A stretch of 64,000 nt of DNA from Rhyacophila brunnea (GCA_022495005.1 JAGYXB010000056.1:1550001-1614000); one strand, 5' to 3'; counted from the stretch's first letter, positions 44,936-57,194 are shown. Notes: generated by a model from the sequence alone, not told the origin. Translations and numbers: made by a program.

Positions 44936-45560
44936 GCTAACGCTGTTTTAATTTAATCTTGCATATATTCAATATTACATAAAAATAATTAAATATAAAA
45001 GTATTATATTTTATATTGTACAAAGATATGTGGATAGTGTTATTTTGACAGTGATAGGTCATGGTAAATATGTACACAACTAATAGGTATTTACATGATT
45101 AATTAATATATGCTCACTATAAAACTCATTATAAAATAATAAATTATTAAATATAGCTACTACTTAATATTTTTTCAATATCTATTTTACATGTTCACCT
45201 AGAATGTAGATAATGTAAATACACATCAGTGGACTTCTCAAGAAGGGCGGGGAATCTGCAAAGTCATGCCACATACGAGAAACGAAAGACGAGAGACGAG
45301 AGACGAGAGACGAAAGAGAGAAGAAGAATATTGCATTTCTGGGACTATACACGAATCAAATATGTTATACAATATTTACAATTAAATAATTTTACAAATG
45401 AAAACAAGAAAAAAGGTTTTGGTTATTTTTCTTCTTCATCCATCTCTCCTTTAAAATGCATTTAATATTAAATATGGTTTTTTAAGGCGACTGTTGGGTG
45501 TATGTATATTCAATTAAATATGTATATTATATCACCGAATGTATTTTTGAGAAATAATAA
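44936..45560. other. AT-rich stretch with a small tandem repeat
   Basis: Nothing coding supported; holds the GACGAGA array at 45283-45316. Confidence 0.4.
45283..45316 (+). repeat. Short tandem repeat (7-bp GACGAGA unit)
   Basis: Four to five consecutive units of GA(C/A)GAGA-type, slightly imperfect at both ends. Confidence 0.75.
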
Positions 45561-45562
45561 TT

Positions 45563-45823
45563 CGTCACTGTTCTGGCAGAAGACACTAATTCGAAAAAAT
45601 GACATATTGAGTTAATTATACCAAAATGTTCCTTATTTCAAATTTTACCGTCTGGAAACCTTCTTAATAAATAAACAGTCTTTATTTTAAAGTCATCCTT
45701 TTTACGAAATTTAACGTTTAATAAACTCACATGATAGACCATTTCAAACATTTTTACAACTTCAAAGTCAAATTACTAAAAACTAGTATTCTCCAGTTAG
45801 TGTGTTCTGCCAGAACAGAGACG
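45563..45823. mobile_element. MITE family C, copy 2
   Basis: A 261-bp complete copy in opposite orientation to copies 1 and 3, with TIRs CGTCACTGTTCTGGCAGAA and, inverted, CGTCTCTGTTCTGGCAGAA. Contains the TACCGTCTGGAAACCTTCTT segment that copy 1 lacks. Confidence 0.8.
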
Positions 45824-46166
45824 ATATTGTATCTATAGTCTAAGGTATCAACCTATTTTTTTTTTTTACTATTTTATGAATACATACGTGATGTAATTAT
45901 TTATAACCATCAATAACCAATCGTAAACGATAACACATTTATAGCCAAGCATTATTTATATTGTTTTTTGAATATACATTTCTCAAGATTTTTTTGTTTG
46001 TATGGCAGAAAAGTCCAAAAGAAAATTAATAGGTGGAATGCACCAATTTACTCTAAGATATTCCATCCCCTATGCTATTACCAGAATCTTGAATAAGCAG
46101 GTATGGTTTTTCTCGTTAGACGTAACTAATTATGCTTGAAATACATTATCATCATATTATGTATTG

Positions 46167-46290
46167 TAGCGCGATACGCGTGAGGTAACCTTACTGTTGT
46201 TCTGGTGATTTCGACAGATTTTGCTATGTGACAATGTTCATTTAAAGGTCCAAAATGTGCTACGGGATGGGAGCATCAGTCTGATAACAT
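46167..46290 (+). repeat. Family B repeat, copy 2
   Basis: Matches 29868-29992. It ends at ATCAGTCTGATAACAT, where family A copy 3 begins. Confidence 0.6.
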
Positions 46291-46651
46291 TGATATTGAT
46301 TTCCATAGTAACGCACGTATATATTAATAATTTAGTTGCTAGGACCCCCTTAGCAACCAATAATAGTGTTTTACTTTTTATGATTTTTTTCCGAAATAAC
46401 TTTCCATACAAAACAGAATTAACTGAAAATGAATTCAATTCTGCTTAAAGATGGCTAAAAGTATTAAATGAATGCATTGTAATCGTGTTCTGATATATTC
46501 TAAACGTTTCAAATGTCTAGCTAGTCGGGAAGTCGTCAATCGTCCAATACAAATCTTGGACAAACGAGAAAAAATTTGTACTGGACACACAAGAGAAAAA
46601 TTGTACTGGACAAACAATAATACGAGCTAATAAAAAACGTGGTAATAAAAT
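46290..46651 (-). mobile_element. Family A element, copy 3
   Basis: Inverted copy truncated on its left (internal) side at the junction with repeat B. A segment near its end is locally repeated: GGACAAACGAGAAAAA, TTTGTACTGGACAC, AGAGAAAAATTGTACTGG. Confidence 0.7.
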
Positions 46652-46744
46652 AACCATTTTACAGTTATCTAAAAAACCTAATATTATACTCCTTTCCGAG
46701 TCTAAATTTTAACAATATTATTTTTACTGTCTTCTTTTATTATA

Positions 46745-46835
46745 AAATTGCCAGAGTACACACGGTCTGTGAAGTTGTAGGTTCGGGTTCGAATTTCCCA
46801 CATAGCACACATCTAATGTCTAGTTTTCATAGTAT
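46745..46835 (+). repeat. tRNA-like SINE fragment
   Basis: GGTTCGGGTTCGAATTTCCC fits a B box. The A-box side is weak. Confidence 0.35.
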
Positions 46836-48330
46836 ATTTGATGCAGAGAAAATTAATTACTAACACCAATTTATTGTTAAAACACCTAACAAAAAATTTC
46901 CCTCCGATTCGGACGAAACCAGTCGAGATATTAATTAATTATTAATAAAAAGAGAATACGTACGATAAAAATTTGCGTTTTATTAAATTAAATAATTAAT
47001 ACAATGTATTTCCTCCATGAATTGTCGGTCAACACAATAAAAGCAACGTATTACCGATCGCTAAAAATACCAAAGACACCTTTTATTTTTTTAATAATAA
47101 TCTTCCGACAGTATTCTGATATATTTATGAATAAACTCAGTTATGAAAATATCTTCACCAATATTGTACAGTGTGTGTTGTGCTTTACATTGCCGATCGT
47201 ATTCTCGAGAGAAATAATTAAAAACTCTCCTTACCGAGAAAAAAAAATATTTTTAATTTTGTCGAGAGTGGAGAGACCGTCACGGAAGCTCTTCTGATTT
47301 GTTTTTATTAAAAATAGAAAATCCTATTAAATCTCGTGTGTTATTTAGTAGTAAATAAAAAAAACTAGCAATCATTAGTAAAGTGGAATTATGAAAGTTT
47401 GAAAATTCTTCAAATTTCGGTTTCTCACCAATTTTGATGATTTGGCAATTTATTTTTCTTTTAATTCGATAAAAATAGAACTGTTTTCATAAAGTGAAAG
47501 AAATAGAAAACATTCTAGATAAATACGTAAATATAACAACTTCCAATTGGAATTTTGATTATCGACAATAATAATTGGGAGACTTGTTGCAAAGTCACTT
47601 GTTTCAATATGTTCCCAAAAACTAACTGACACACTTAAAATTGGAAAAAAATTGAGTTTCTTCAACAAATATATTATTAAATATTCATAAATACGAATAT
47701 TTAAAATACATACCTAATACTTATTAGAAAACCATATTACTTTATAATTTAATATTAAAGTGTCAAAAATTATATCAATACGGATTTTGAAACCAACACA
47801 TGTTCACACATTTTGATAGTGTGATAAATAAATTAACACAATCACTGCTGACCTGTTAACTAATATTTAATTATCATATTTAAATATCATTTTAATTATA
47901 TCTAATGGCCAGGTAATGCAAACGCGTCAGTCGCGTTGTCAGCACTAAATGAGTTAATACACAATCATAGAAAAGTACTTAAAAAACAAATGTAAAAAAG
48001 TGTAGGTGACCTACATTAACCTATGCAACTTACATTAAACTTAATAGTTTCATATTTTCATGCATTTTTTTTAAATTCACGTCACTTTTGCTCGGTACCT
48101 ACCTACCTGCTTAAAACTGACTTCAAATAATCGTTGAATTCTTTACCTACAACATATAACAATTAAGTTATAGGTATGTATAGTTAGGTAGATTCTATGG
48201 TGTAGATCTCTCTATGACCTATGTGTTAGAATAGGAGTTTCTACACTTAATAGTATAATAGCTAATAGCTATAGACTATAGTGTAGACTGTAACATTAAA
48301 AATGTGATAAATTAATATCCATGTTTTCAC
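46836..48330. other. AT-rich stretch, nothing supported
   Basis: A 97-codon + ORF at 47004-47297 has no motif and low-complexity composition; judged chance. Confidence 0.45.
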
Positions 48331-48342
48331 GGGTCTAGGATG

Positions 48343-48740
48343 ATTTGGCGCCGGGAAAACTGGACGCCAAGCAATTCGAAATTAAAAAGACGTTAAGTAC
48401 TTATTGGTACTTTAAAAAACTTATAAAAATATCTAATATTATTATTTATATTTAAATTATTATATTATGATTTAATAGTTGGTGAGAATTTATATATACA
48501 CACGTAAATAATGATTTAATCGTGCATATGTTTAAGTTCCAACGAAAAAATAGTTTTTCATTTTTATATAAAGCCTTAGGCATGGTAATTCTCAATCCGA
48601 AATAAAAAAAGCGTTATCAATGAATTAAAATTACTAAGTATTAGATAGGAACTGATTAAAATTCATCGTCTACGTTCTGTTTACGTGTCTACAACAGTGC
48701 GGCGTCCAACTGTCCTGGCGTCCAGTTGTCCCATTCCCTA
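48343..48740. mobile_element. Possible MITE, family Z
   Basis: GGGAAAACTGGACGCCAAG near the left end and the inverse of GGGACAACTGGACGCCAGG near the right end, about 390 bp apart. A second GGCGTCCAACTGTC repeat lies just inside the right end. TSD not resolved. Confidence 0.5.
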
Positions 48741-48789
48741 CTATGTAAAAATAAATATATTCATCTTTCCAAATGTTATTTATCGAAAG

Positions 48790-49294
48790 GTGGTGTGGGG
48801 GTAGGCAGATTATACGTTGCTTAGGGTCATCAAAATATAAAGGGTGGAAAATTTAGGAAAGCATACAACCATTATAGTTTATGAAAGCAGTGGCGGTTTT
48901 CCAAGAAGCGAGCGACGAGGACGCCTCGTTAGAAAGTGTGTGCCAAACAATAACATTAATAATGTCATTGGTGCCAAAGTAAAATCTCAAGGGGTATCCT
49001 TACTTGTTAGCACCTGAGACACTCCACGTACTTAATACCATCGCTATTTGAGATTAGATTTTATGAAAATGCTATAATCCTCAATAGATTATTGGCGTAT
49101 TTCATCTTACTCAAGAATTTTGTTGCGTTTATATGTTTAGTTTAAAACGATAAAATAAGATAATATAAATAAAATAATAACCTAGGTAGATACAGACTTA
49201 AAATTTTCACATAAAATTTATGACTAAAAATGAAAGGGGGTAGCATATTATTATGTCTGCCTTAGGGCGGTGCTTTGCCTAGGGATGTTGCTGG
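48790..49294. mobile_element. Family J element, copy J3 (degraded)
   Basis: GTGGGGGTAGGCAGATTATACG on the left and GCCTAGGGATGTTGCTGG on the right match J ends with several changes. No TSD recognised. Confidence 0.55.
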
Positions 49295-50135
49295 CAAAAC
49301 ACATCATATTCACCGTCTTTTCAGATAAGAATTAATAAAACTTGGGTGCTTGGAAACAAAATCATCTTTATCTTATGTTTTCATTTTCCAAGATTCTAAA
49401 AAATCAGGTAAGTATAAAACATGAAAATACGTGCGGTTTGATCGATAACAGCGGCGAAGGGTGACTTTTGGAAAGAGGTAGGCTGTGGAGATCTGAGATA
49501 AATAGCACACTTGTCAGGTATACTTACGAGATACAAGAAGATAATATGATATTACTACTAATGAATAGGTAGGTACACACTAATTCAATAAAACCAAAAA
49601 CTCACTGACGGCATAAAATTGTGTGATGAGCTTAAATTACCTACGTATTTTTCAAAATACTATTACACTTCAGAAATCATTAGATATATTTTTTTACTTT
49701 TAATAACAATCTAAGATATTTATCAATATGCAATTAAACGCCATAGAAGTTATTTTTTTAAATTATCTACTTAATAATTATTAATTATTTTGGATAAAGT
49801 GCCGTTACGACAAAAATATTTTGCGTGAAGTTTTTAAGCTCTGCGATAGGAGCCTACCATATTTCATACATTCGATAGACTGACTGAGGTTACGTGACGT
49901 AAAGTCCATACGAAAAATATCACAATTCCTTTACAAATAATACGACATTTATTTAGGTCAAGACAGATGGCGCGCTGTGGTATATATATATATTTTAAAC
50001 CTTTGCAGATTGTTTTGTAATCTGTATACATTCCTGCATATATGTCATTTGTCATTGGCCAATTAAATTATTTTTATAGAATATAAAATAATCAAGTGAG
50101 TATAAAAATATGTCAACATGCAATTAAAATATATT
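49295..50135. other. Stretch without a supported gene
   Basis: A family D-like end fragment is visible at about 49447-49515 (CAGCGGCGAAGGGTGAC, GAGGTAGGCTGTGGAGATCTG). Otherwise nothing. Confidence 0.4.
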
Positions 50136-50217
50136 TTAATTAAGAAAGTAGGCTTTAAATACTTACCTAATATGGAGTCTTCGCCACTGGTCGATAATAG
50201 ATTTAGTAATAATATAA

Positions 50218-50408
50218 CTCGGCTTTCGTGGTGCAGTGGGTAAGGCGCTGGCCTTCCGCCCGATAGTTCTGGGTTCGATGCCCGGTGAGGACACAATATT
50301 TATGTGTTTTTTCTCAAAGCCTGGGTGTTTATGATTGTACAAAATTACTAACAACCACCTTGTACGAAAAAGCAAGGGCATGGTTATTAATAATTCTAAA
50401 AAAAAAAG
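50218..50408 (+). mobile_element. tRNA-derived SINE (S1), best copy
   Basis: Head GTGGTGCAGTGGGTAAGGCG with B box GGGTTCGATGCCC, then GAGGACACAATATTTATGTG, a tail ending in TTATTAATAATTC and an A run (50399-50407). Copy at 1055-1170. The antisense reading SSPGIEPRT is a SINE artefact, not a gene. Confidence 0.7.
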
Positions 50409-50912
50409 TCAGCGTATGTAAAGTAATTGTGGCATATGTTGAATAGGTAGAAGAATATTACTTACCTGTCACCTGATTTCCAAATGGGTTACTTTCCAGA
50501 TCTACTTCTCTACTTGCAATTCTCACCATTCAAATTCAGTATGAAACGATGTCTCACTCGCGAGATGAACAAAAGATTCCTTATGTTCTTCAAAACGCCT
50601 CTGGACTACGGAATAACGCATGATCAGTGACGTAGCGTGGATAGTATACTACATGTATATTTATTATCAAATAGGTAAATATATAATTAGTTTGATTGGT
50701 GGTTATGATAATAATAATATAAACTTTCAATCTCATAATATTACGACTTTACGAATAAGAAGTGTCCATTATATAACCATTGAGTAAAGGCGATTTCGTC
50801 AAAAAATCGATTTTCGAATATTAAAATCATCACCATTTTTGGACAAAATATAATAAAAAAATGTAAATATTTTTAGTCAAAAGCGTTTGTATTTTCAGGC
50901 TTAAGCTGGTAT
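50409..50912. other. Stretch without a supported gene
   Basis: No feature supported. Confidence 0.4.
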
Positions 50913-51715
50913 CAGTGTCGAAGGGTGGGGTAGGCTGTTAAGATCTGCCATAAATAGTGCACACTAAACTTTGTCAGTCATACGTATTTGTTTTCATTGA
51001 AATAAGAGTACACTTATTTATAGACGGTGTTGGTTAGTTTTTACAACGTTTTCCTTAGCTCGTATTCTTATTTGTCCGGTGGTTCTTTGTCCGGTACAAA
51101 TCTTGCAATCAATTTTTACCAGAACACGATGCCAATGCATTTTTTGAATACTTTTAGCCATCTTTAAGTAGAATTGAATTCATTTTCAGTTAATTCTGTT
51201 TTGTATGAAAAGTTATTTCGACACCATTATTGGTTGCTAGGGGTCTGGGCTCCTAGCAACTAAATTATTAATATATACCTACGTGCGTTACTATGGAAAT
51301 CAATATGACATGTCAAAATGACATTTCAGTATTATTTATATCAAGTACATTTTTTTTGATCGTTTAAGCTAGTCAAATCAAGTGTATATGATTCAACAGA
51401 ATATTTAAAAACGTTGTATATAAAAAGTTATTTTTATCTTGTAATTATTAATATTAAATTAAACCTTTCGAATCCAAGCCATAATAAATAATAGTCAAAC
51501 ATACTCATCTATGTATTAAATATCTAAAATTATGCAATTAAATCATACTTACATAATTTTGGATTTTTATATATACAATAATATTTTTATCTATTATAGT
51601 ATGGTTTGGGTAGGGCTCAATAAATTATGAAAACTGAAGCAACAATATGTGTAATATGTATTCCTAATCCAACGAAAACAAATAAGTATGAATGAAAAAG
51701 TGTGATAAATATTGT
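50913..51715. mobile_element. Family D element, copy 2, carrying family A copy 4
   Basis: Left end CAGTGTCGAAGGGTGG, then GGCTGTTAAGATCTGCC and ACTTTGTCAGTCATACGT. Interrupted at about 51043 by A4, resuming at 51450 with AACCTTTCGAATCCAAGCCA to a truncated right arm. Confidence 0.65.
51043..51449 (+). mobile_element. Family A element, copy 4, nested in D2
   Basis: ACAACGTTTTCCTTAGCTCG to CGTTGTATATAAAAAGTT and TTATCTTGTAATTATT. The internal hairpin GTTGCTAGG/CCTAGCAAC (9-bp stem) is intact. The segment with CGACTAGCTAGACATTT is deleted. Confidence 0.75.
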
Positions 51716-51934
51716 GTTTATTATGAGTTTGTTCTTTGAAGAACTTAGCATAAAAACTTGTAGAATGTAGAATAGCACAATATAAACTGCTACACTGCTG
51801 ATACCTTAGAATACATCACCGGGTTTGGTCCAAATATTTGTTTTTATGAAAAATGGATATTTATTATTCATTTGTTCAACCGATTTTCTTCTTACTCTGG
51901 GTCCATGCAAATATTGAAAATAACATCTGAATTT

Positions 51935-52000
51935 ACCAGACCCGGGATCTACGACATTGTAAGCCGACACGTCACCGCTTAACCAACGTAAGCTGCCAAT
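51935..52000 (-). repeat. tRNA-like SINE fragment
   Basis: Minus strand: GTTGGTTAAGCGGTGACGTG (A-box-like) and GTAGATCCCGGGTCTGG (weak B-box side). Confidence 0.3.
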
Positions 52001-52009
52001 ACCTAATAG

Positions 52010-52538
52010 TCAATCAAGATAAAAACACGAGACACCACTGATGCTTTTAAAGAATAATTGACACCATCAGTCATTCAGCTGCACTGGGAATGTGTGTCTG
52101 TCCGTACGGTGTAACCACAGACATGGAACCTGAAGGCTATACAATCCAAAATTGTTGACAAACCCTTCGATTTGCATGTGAAATGTTCAAATTTGCACCC
52201 GTTTCGTCGTGTGCCGGTGGCTATAGTGTAATATCGTAATGTCTCTGTCAGTGGCGAGGCGTGAAACATGTGAAAATTGCCGCATTCCCCGTTTTGTTTT
52301 ACTTTTATTATTTTTTTTTCAAACCACCAGCCACATTAGACTTGTTGACGCCCGAAGGAAGAAAACGTTTATTTAGAGACACCATTCATTTTTGACTTCT
52401 GTTTATTTTTGAAGAGCGTTTAAAGTTCATTATCTGCGCCAAATGTTATGTATTTTCGTGTTTACAAGTAAACACTAGCCATAATCACTTAATAATTTTA
52501 ATGTTGGCTTTCTTTTTGTCATAAAGAAATACGCATTT
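52010..52538. other. Stretch without a supported gene
   Basis: Less AT-rich around 52070-52300 but no convincing ORF. Confidence 0.4.
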
Positions 52539-52546
52539 ATTTATTT

Positions 52547-52746
52547 GGTACTGTTCGGTTATACAGAATACAGCGGAAAACGCATTTTGAAAATAGGCCG
52601 ATAAATTGGATTATTTGTTAGTTTAGGTTATGTTAGGTTGGGTTGGGTTAGGTTAGGTTTGGTTAGGTTAACCTAACAAATAATCCAGTTTATCGGCTAT
52701 TTTCTAAATGTGTTTTCCGCTGTATTCCGTATAACCGAACAGTACC
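52547..52746. mobile_element. Fold-back MITE, family G, copy 2
   Basis: A 200-bp sister of 31847-32040. Arms start GGTACTGTTCGGTTATACAG. The loop is GGTTATGTTAGGTTGGGTTG-type TTAGG-like repeats. A perfect 8-bp TSD ATTTATTT lies at 52539-52546 and 52747-52754. Confidence 0.9.
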
Positions 52747-52754
52747 ATTTATTT

Positions 52755-53405
52755 TATTATTTTTTTACTGTTATCTTCTTGCTAAAAGCCTATGACACTA
52801 TTGAAATTGTTGACGAAATCGGTTGTGTAAAAATAAAAAATAAAAATAATCTAAAATGAAAATACCATACCAAATTAGTACCTATTTCTTACCATAAATT
52901 ATTATTTTCTTATTTCGTTAGTAATATAACTGTTACTTGCCTGTTATAGGGTGACAGTTTACCACGACCTCGTGTTATTCTAATATTTCTAATCATATAT
53001 TATATTATATAACAAATAAATATAATGATTCTATTTTCCCAAGAAATAATTAAGATAGTCAATGGTTGGATGGTGGTGCAGGTGCCTCTTCTCATACCCC
53101 ACCTCACCATTCCATCGTTACTAATCAACTACTTTATCCACTCGTGATTTATTTGTTGGAAGTGCGTTAGTTTTGAAAAGTTTTATCTCAACTCTAAAAA
53201 CTTTTGAAATATCAAGACAAAGCTATACCTAATTAGTACCAACAAAATACTCTACAAGCTGTGTAAGTTTCATCAATATTATGTTTCGTAGTTTTTCAGT
53301 AACAACGGAAAAAAATGTGGAGATAAAAAAATAAACAAGACTATCTGTGCTTAGGTATCATGTGATCATGAACATAGTCAAAACACTAACACTCAATACA
53401 CAATA
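52755..53405. other. AT-rich stretch, nothing supported
   Basis: No feature supported. Confidence 0.4.
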
Positions 53406-53409
53406 GTAA

Positions 53410-53933
53410 AAAAAATATTCGTTTATCTATAAAATATCAGCTAATATTATGTTTGGTTTAATGGCATACTTTTGGAGATATAAACGAATATTTTTTGACT
53501 ATTATCTACAATGGCTTTGATTAGGCAGGGCTTAATTGAATTTTAAAAATTAACAAACACTATTTTATACACATTTTAGTCAAATTCAATGAAAACAAAT
53601 ACCGATTGCCAAAGTAGCTTGATTTAGAAGAACGCTGATGAGTAGGTATTAAAAAAAGGCCATTAGTTATAATTTGTCACAATAAGTATGTCACTGCGTA
53701 GCATAGAGGTAAATGCGACGGATGGGGCGTAAACCCAGGTGATGCAGGGTTCGATTCCCTGCCGGGATGGCTTAATTTTTTCAAAAAGATTTTTTCTATT
53801 GGTTATAATATATTTTCTCAGTACCTAAGTGTTTTTCAAAATTATGTATGTTCGAAAACAAATACGTTTGACTAACGTTGACGAAGTATAGTGTGTACTA
53901 TTTATGTTGAAACTTGACAGTCTTCACCACTGT
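53410..53933. mobile_element. Family D element, copy 3, split by SINE X3
   Basis: Core TTCGTTTATCTATAAAATAT and ACAATGGCTTTGATTAGGCAGG, then ATGAAAACAAATAC; the insertion; then CGAAAACAAATACGTTTGAC and the right end CTTCACCACTG. The duplicated GAAAACAAATAC (12 bp) is the TSD of the SINE. Confidence 0.65.
53600..53855 (+). mobile_element. tRNA-derived SINE X3, nested in D3
   Basis: Plus-strand member of the X family: AGGTATTAAAAAAAGGCCAT, A box GTAGCATAGAGGTAAATGCG, B box GGGTTCGATTCCC, then the shared tail (AAGATTTTTTCTATTGGTTA, TTATGTATGTTC). Confidence 0.7.
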
Positions 53934-53939
53934 TTCAAG

Positions 53940-54550
53940 TGAATTAATTATGTTTACATATAATAAATGTGTATCAGAAACTTATTAGATTAAATTCGCC
54001 ATTGAAATAAAATTCTCAAAAAATAGCCATAACTGAGAAATATATGAAATTACAAATAAAAATTATCTCATATTTTTAACTGTACTAGGCATTTATTCCG
54101 ATCTGATGAACAATAACTTCTAAGAACCTCACAGCTAAATATAATATCCCGCGAGAATTTACAAGCCAATGTAATAGACAGGTATGTCTGAGTGATGCAC
54201 TGCACTAAAACAGAACACCTGGCAACTACTTTTCTTACCTTCGTATCTTATTATTAAAATTTTCACACCTCTTTCTTTTCCGTGCTATATCGTATTAGAG
54301 GGTGGATGCAAAATGAATTAAATTAGGTGGAATTCCTATGCACAAACTACATACATACGTAACTATAAATAATTAATTATCAGGTATAGTGTGGTAGGTA
54401 GGTATATTGAAAGAAGTAGATATAATACCCACAATCTATTATCAATGATATACAATATGTACTGATTTTGGCCAATTACCATGTGGTATAGTCATCACAG
54501 ATTAAAATGATTAGATTTACCTATAAATAAGAAAATATGTACCTAGAGCA
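53940..54550. other. AT-rich stretch, nothing supported
   Basis: No feature supported. Confidence 0.4.
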
Positions 54551-54555
54551 AACAT

Positions 54556-54810
54556 CTTCTCTGTTCTGGCAGAACACACTAACTGGAGAATACTAGTTTT
54601 GAGTAATTTGACTTTGAAGTTGTTAAAATGTTTGAAATAATGGTCTACCATGTGAGTTTATTAAGTAATCGTAAAAAGGATGAATTCAAAATAAAGACTG
54701 TTTATTTATTAAGAAGGTTTCCAGACGGTAAAGTTTGAAATAAGGAACATTTTGGTACTAACTAAATATGTAATTTTTTCGAATTAGTGTTTTCTGCCAG
54801 AACAGTGACG
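54556..54810. mobile_element. MITE family C, copy 3
   Basis: A complete 255-bp copy with TIR CTTCTCTGTTCTGGCAGAAC and inverted partner. Same orientation as copy 1. Confidence 0.8.
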
Positions 54811-55034
54811 ATATATTGATTTGCAATCAATACAAAAAACATATTATTTATTGATACACACCATGTTCAATAGGTAATTATAATTATCTTCACATTTATT
54901 AGGTATCTCATTTTATTGAAGATTCATAATTTGAAAATATCTCATATACCTACATACCTACTAGAAAAAGTCCTACTAAAATACGACGACGTTAAGCATC
55001 TCAAGATGTAAAAACTACTGGTTAATTTGCTCGT

Positions 55035-55235
55035 AATTTGATAGGACGTGCGTTGCTTAATTGATAAAACAAATTGGCGAAAATCCAGTGGATACTGGTT
55101 CGTGTCCCGTCGTGTGTCGTATTTTTTTCTAGAAAGTAGATACTTATATAATATCTGAGGTATTTTTTTTTTAAATTATGTATATTCAATAAAGAATGTT
55201 ACATTCTCAAATATTGTGAACTATTCGTTGAGTAA
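55035..55235 (+). mobile_element. tRNA-like SINE with palindrome E arm
   Basis: A-box-like GTTGCTTAATTGATAAAAC and B-box-like CTGGTTCGTGTCCCG. The tail leads into ATTGTGAACTATTCGTTGAGTA, one arm of palindrome E, as in the X1 unit. Confidence 0.5.
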
Positions 55236-55545
55236 AATAGTTTATTATGTCAGTTTATATTTATAGTGTTACATATTTTTCATTAATTTATAAAAGGTTA
55301 CATTGTACCTAGTAGGTACTTTAAAACTGTATTTATTCAATGAAGAATACACAATAATTAAGAATGTGGCACATACCTACCTGTATAATAAATACTCAAA
55401 GGTATATATTTTCATGGTCACAACTGTCAACTATTGGTAGAAATACATTGTGTATTGTATTAATCCCACTTAATTTAATAATAATCAAGACCCATTTCAT
55501 CCGCATCAAAGAGATATTATATTGTCAATTGGTATCATGGCATTT

Positions 55546-55935
55546 TTACAACGTTTTTATTAGCTCGTATTTTTATTTGTCCGGTGGTTGTTTATCCAGT
55601 ACAAATCTTGCAATCGATTTTTAACTAACTTCCCGACTAGCTAGACATTTGAAACTTTTAGAATATATCAAAACACGATGCCAATGCATTCTTTTAATAC
55701 GTTTAGCCATCTTTAAGTAGAATTGAATTCATTTTCAGTTAATTCTGTTTTATATGAAAAGTTATTTCGGAAGAAATCCGTAATATTATTGGTTGCTAAG
55801 TGGGTGGTCCTAGCAATTAAATTATTAATATATACGTGCATTACTATGGAAATCAAAATGAAATTTTAGTATTCTATATTTGTTTGTTTGTTTTTTATTG
55901 TACAATTCAACAAAAAAATTAAAAACGTTGAACAT
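55546..55935 (+). mobile_element. Family A element, copy 5
   Basis: ACAACGTTTTTATTAGCTCG to AAAAACGTTGAACATTG. All core words present. Confidence 0.75.
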
Positions 55936-56379
55936 TGAACAATGTAGAATTATAAGTACCTACTACATATTATGTGTTTTTAGTATTTTTATTTAAATTA
56001 ATGATGGTGTATATAATTTGGAAAATCATATTAGAGTCATATCTATTGGAAAAAAATATGTTTGAAAAATGTTTGAACCGAGCGAGACAAATATTTAGAA
56101 AAAAACATAATCTAATACTTAAGTTTTTGACGTGTTGAAAGTACTGTTTATATAATAAATTACAATGGTCACTCATATTAAAAATGAATTATATGAATTT
56201 TGATTGTTCTGTTTTAGATTAATATTTTAAGATTGATACTAATAAGAAAAAACCTTCATTCCAAGGTAAACTGACAACTGATATTTATAAATGATGATCA
56301 TAGTAGGCATCTAGACTTTAAACTTTTTTTTTCTACATTGAAATCTAGAATTATTTATCCACGTTTATCCTTGTATAGA

Positions 56380-56640
56380 TGAATAGCCAAATGCCCCAAA
56401 GCCGGCCATTAGTAAAGGCGTCCACGACTCCGTCAATATTTCACGTTGGTAAGCCTTCCAGTTAGAAATCCGGTCATCTATCGTCTCCGTCTCTCGAAGA
56501 GTCAAGAGTACCATTCGGCAATAGATCACGGCTCCTCGGCATAAAGACCTGGCTGATATAGACAAATGGTCTGGTTGGGATTCGAGCCCGCGCACTTCCC
56601 CCCGCATTCCATTCAACCGCTACGAATAGGTCGCGTCCAT
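56380..56640 (-). mobile_element. Possible tRNA-derived SINE, GC-rich
   Basis: Minus strand: GTAGCGGTTGAATGGAATGC (A-box side) and GGGCTCGAATCCC (B box), then a GC-rich body (CGGAGACGATAGATGACCGG, GGCTTACCAACG). The open frame across it has no protein motif. Single copy here. Confidence 0.5.
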
Positions 56641-56742
56641 TTTTGGCAGTGGTGTGGTATATGTTTTTATTTGGGAGGAAAAGAGGACTTTAGGTTTAAA
56701 ATTAAATAATCCAATAGTGGGTAGAGGGTTCGTGTTCATATT

Positions 56743-57194
56743 AAATAATTACAAGATAAAAATAACTTTTTATATACAACATTTTTAAATATTCTGTTGA
56801 ATTATATAAACTTGACTCGACTAGCTTAAACGATAAAAAAATGTACTTGATAGAAATACTGAATAATGAAATGTCATTTCATATTGATTTCCATAGTAAT
56901 GCACGTATATATTATTTAATAATTAAGTTGCTAAGACCCCCTAGCAACCAATAAAGGTATCGAAATAACTTTTCATACAAAACAAAATTCACTAAAAATG
57001 AATTCAATTCTACTTAAAGATGGCTAAAAGTATTAAAAAATGCATTGGCAACGTGTTCTGATATCTATATTCTAAAAGTTTCAAATGTCTAGCTAGTCGG
57101 GAAGTTAGTTAAAAATCGATTGCAAGATTTTGTATCTCACAAACAACCACCGAACAAATAAGAATACGACCTAAGAAAAACGTTGTAATAAAAT
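56743..57194 (-). mobile_element. Family A element, copy 6
   Basis: Full inverted copy from AATAATTACAAGATAAAAA to AAAAACGTTGTAATAAAAT. The internal hairpin GTTGCTAAG...CTAGCAAC is present. Confidence 0.75.

Noticed and set aside
47004..47297. 97-codon + ORF as a gene
   Set aside because: Low-complexity composition, no motif, no splice context and no repeat relative. Expected by chance in AT-rich DNA.
50163..50381. Antisense ORF containing SSPGIEPRT
   Set aside because: A well-known translation artefact of a SINE head. The DNA is the S1 SINE at 50218-50408.
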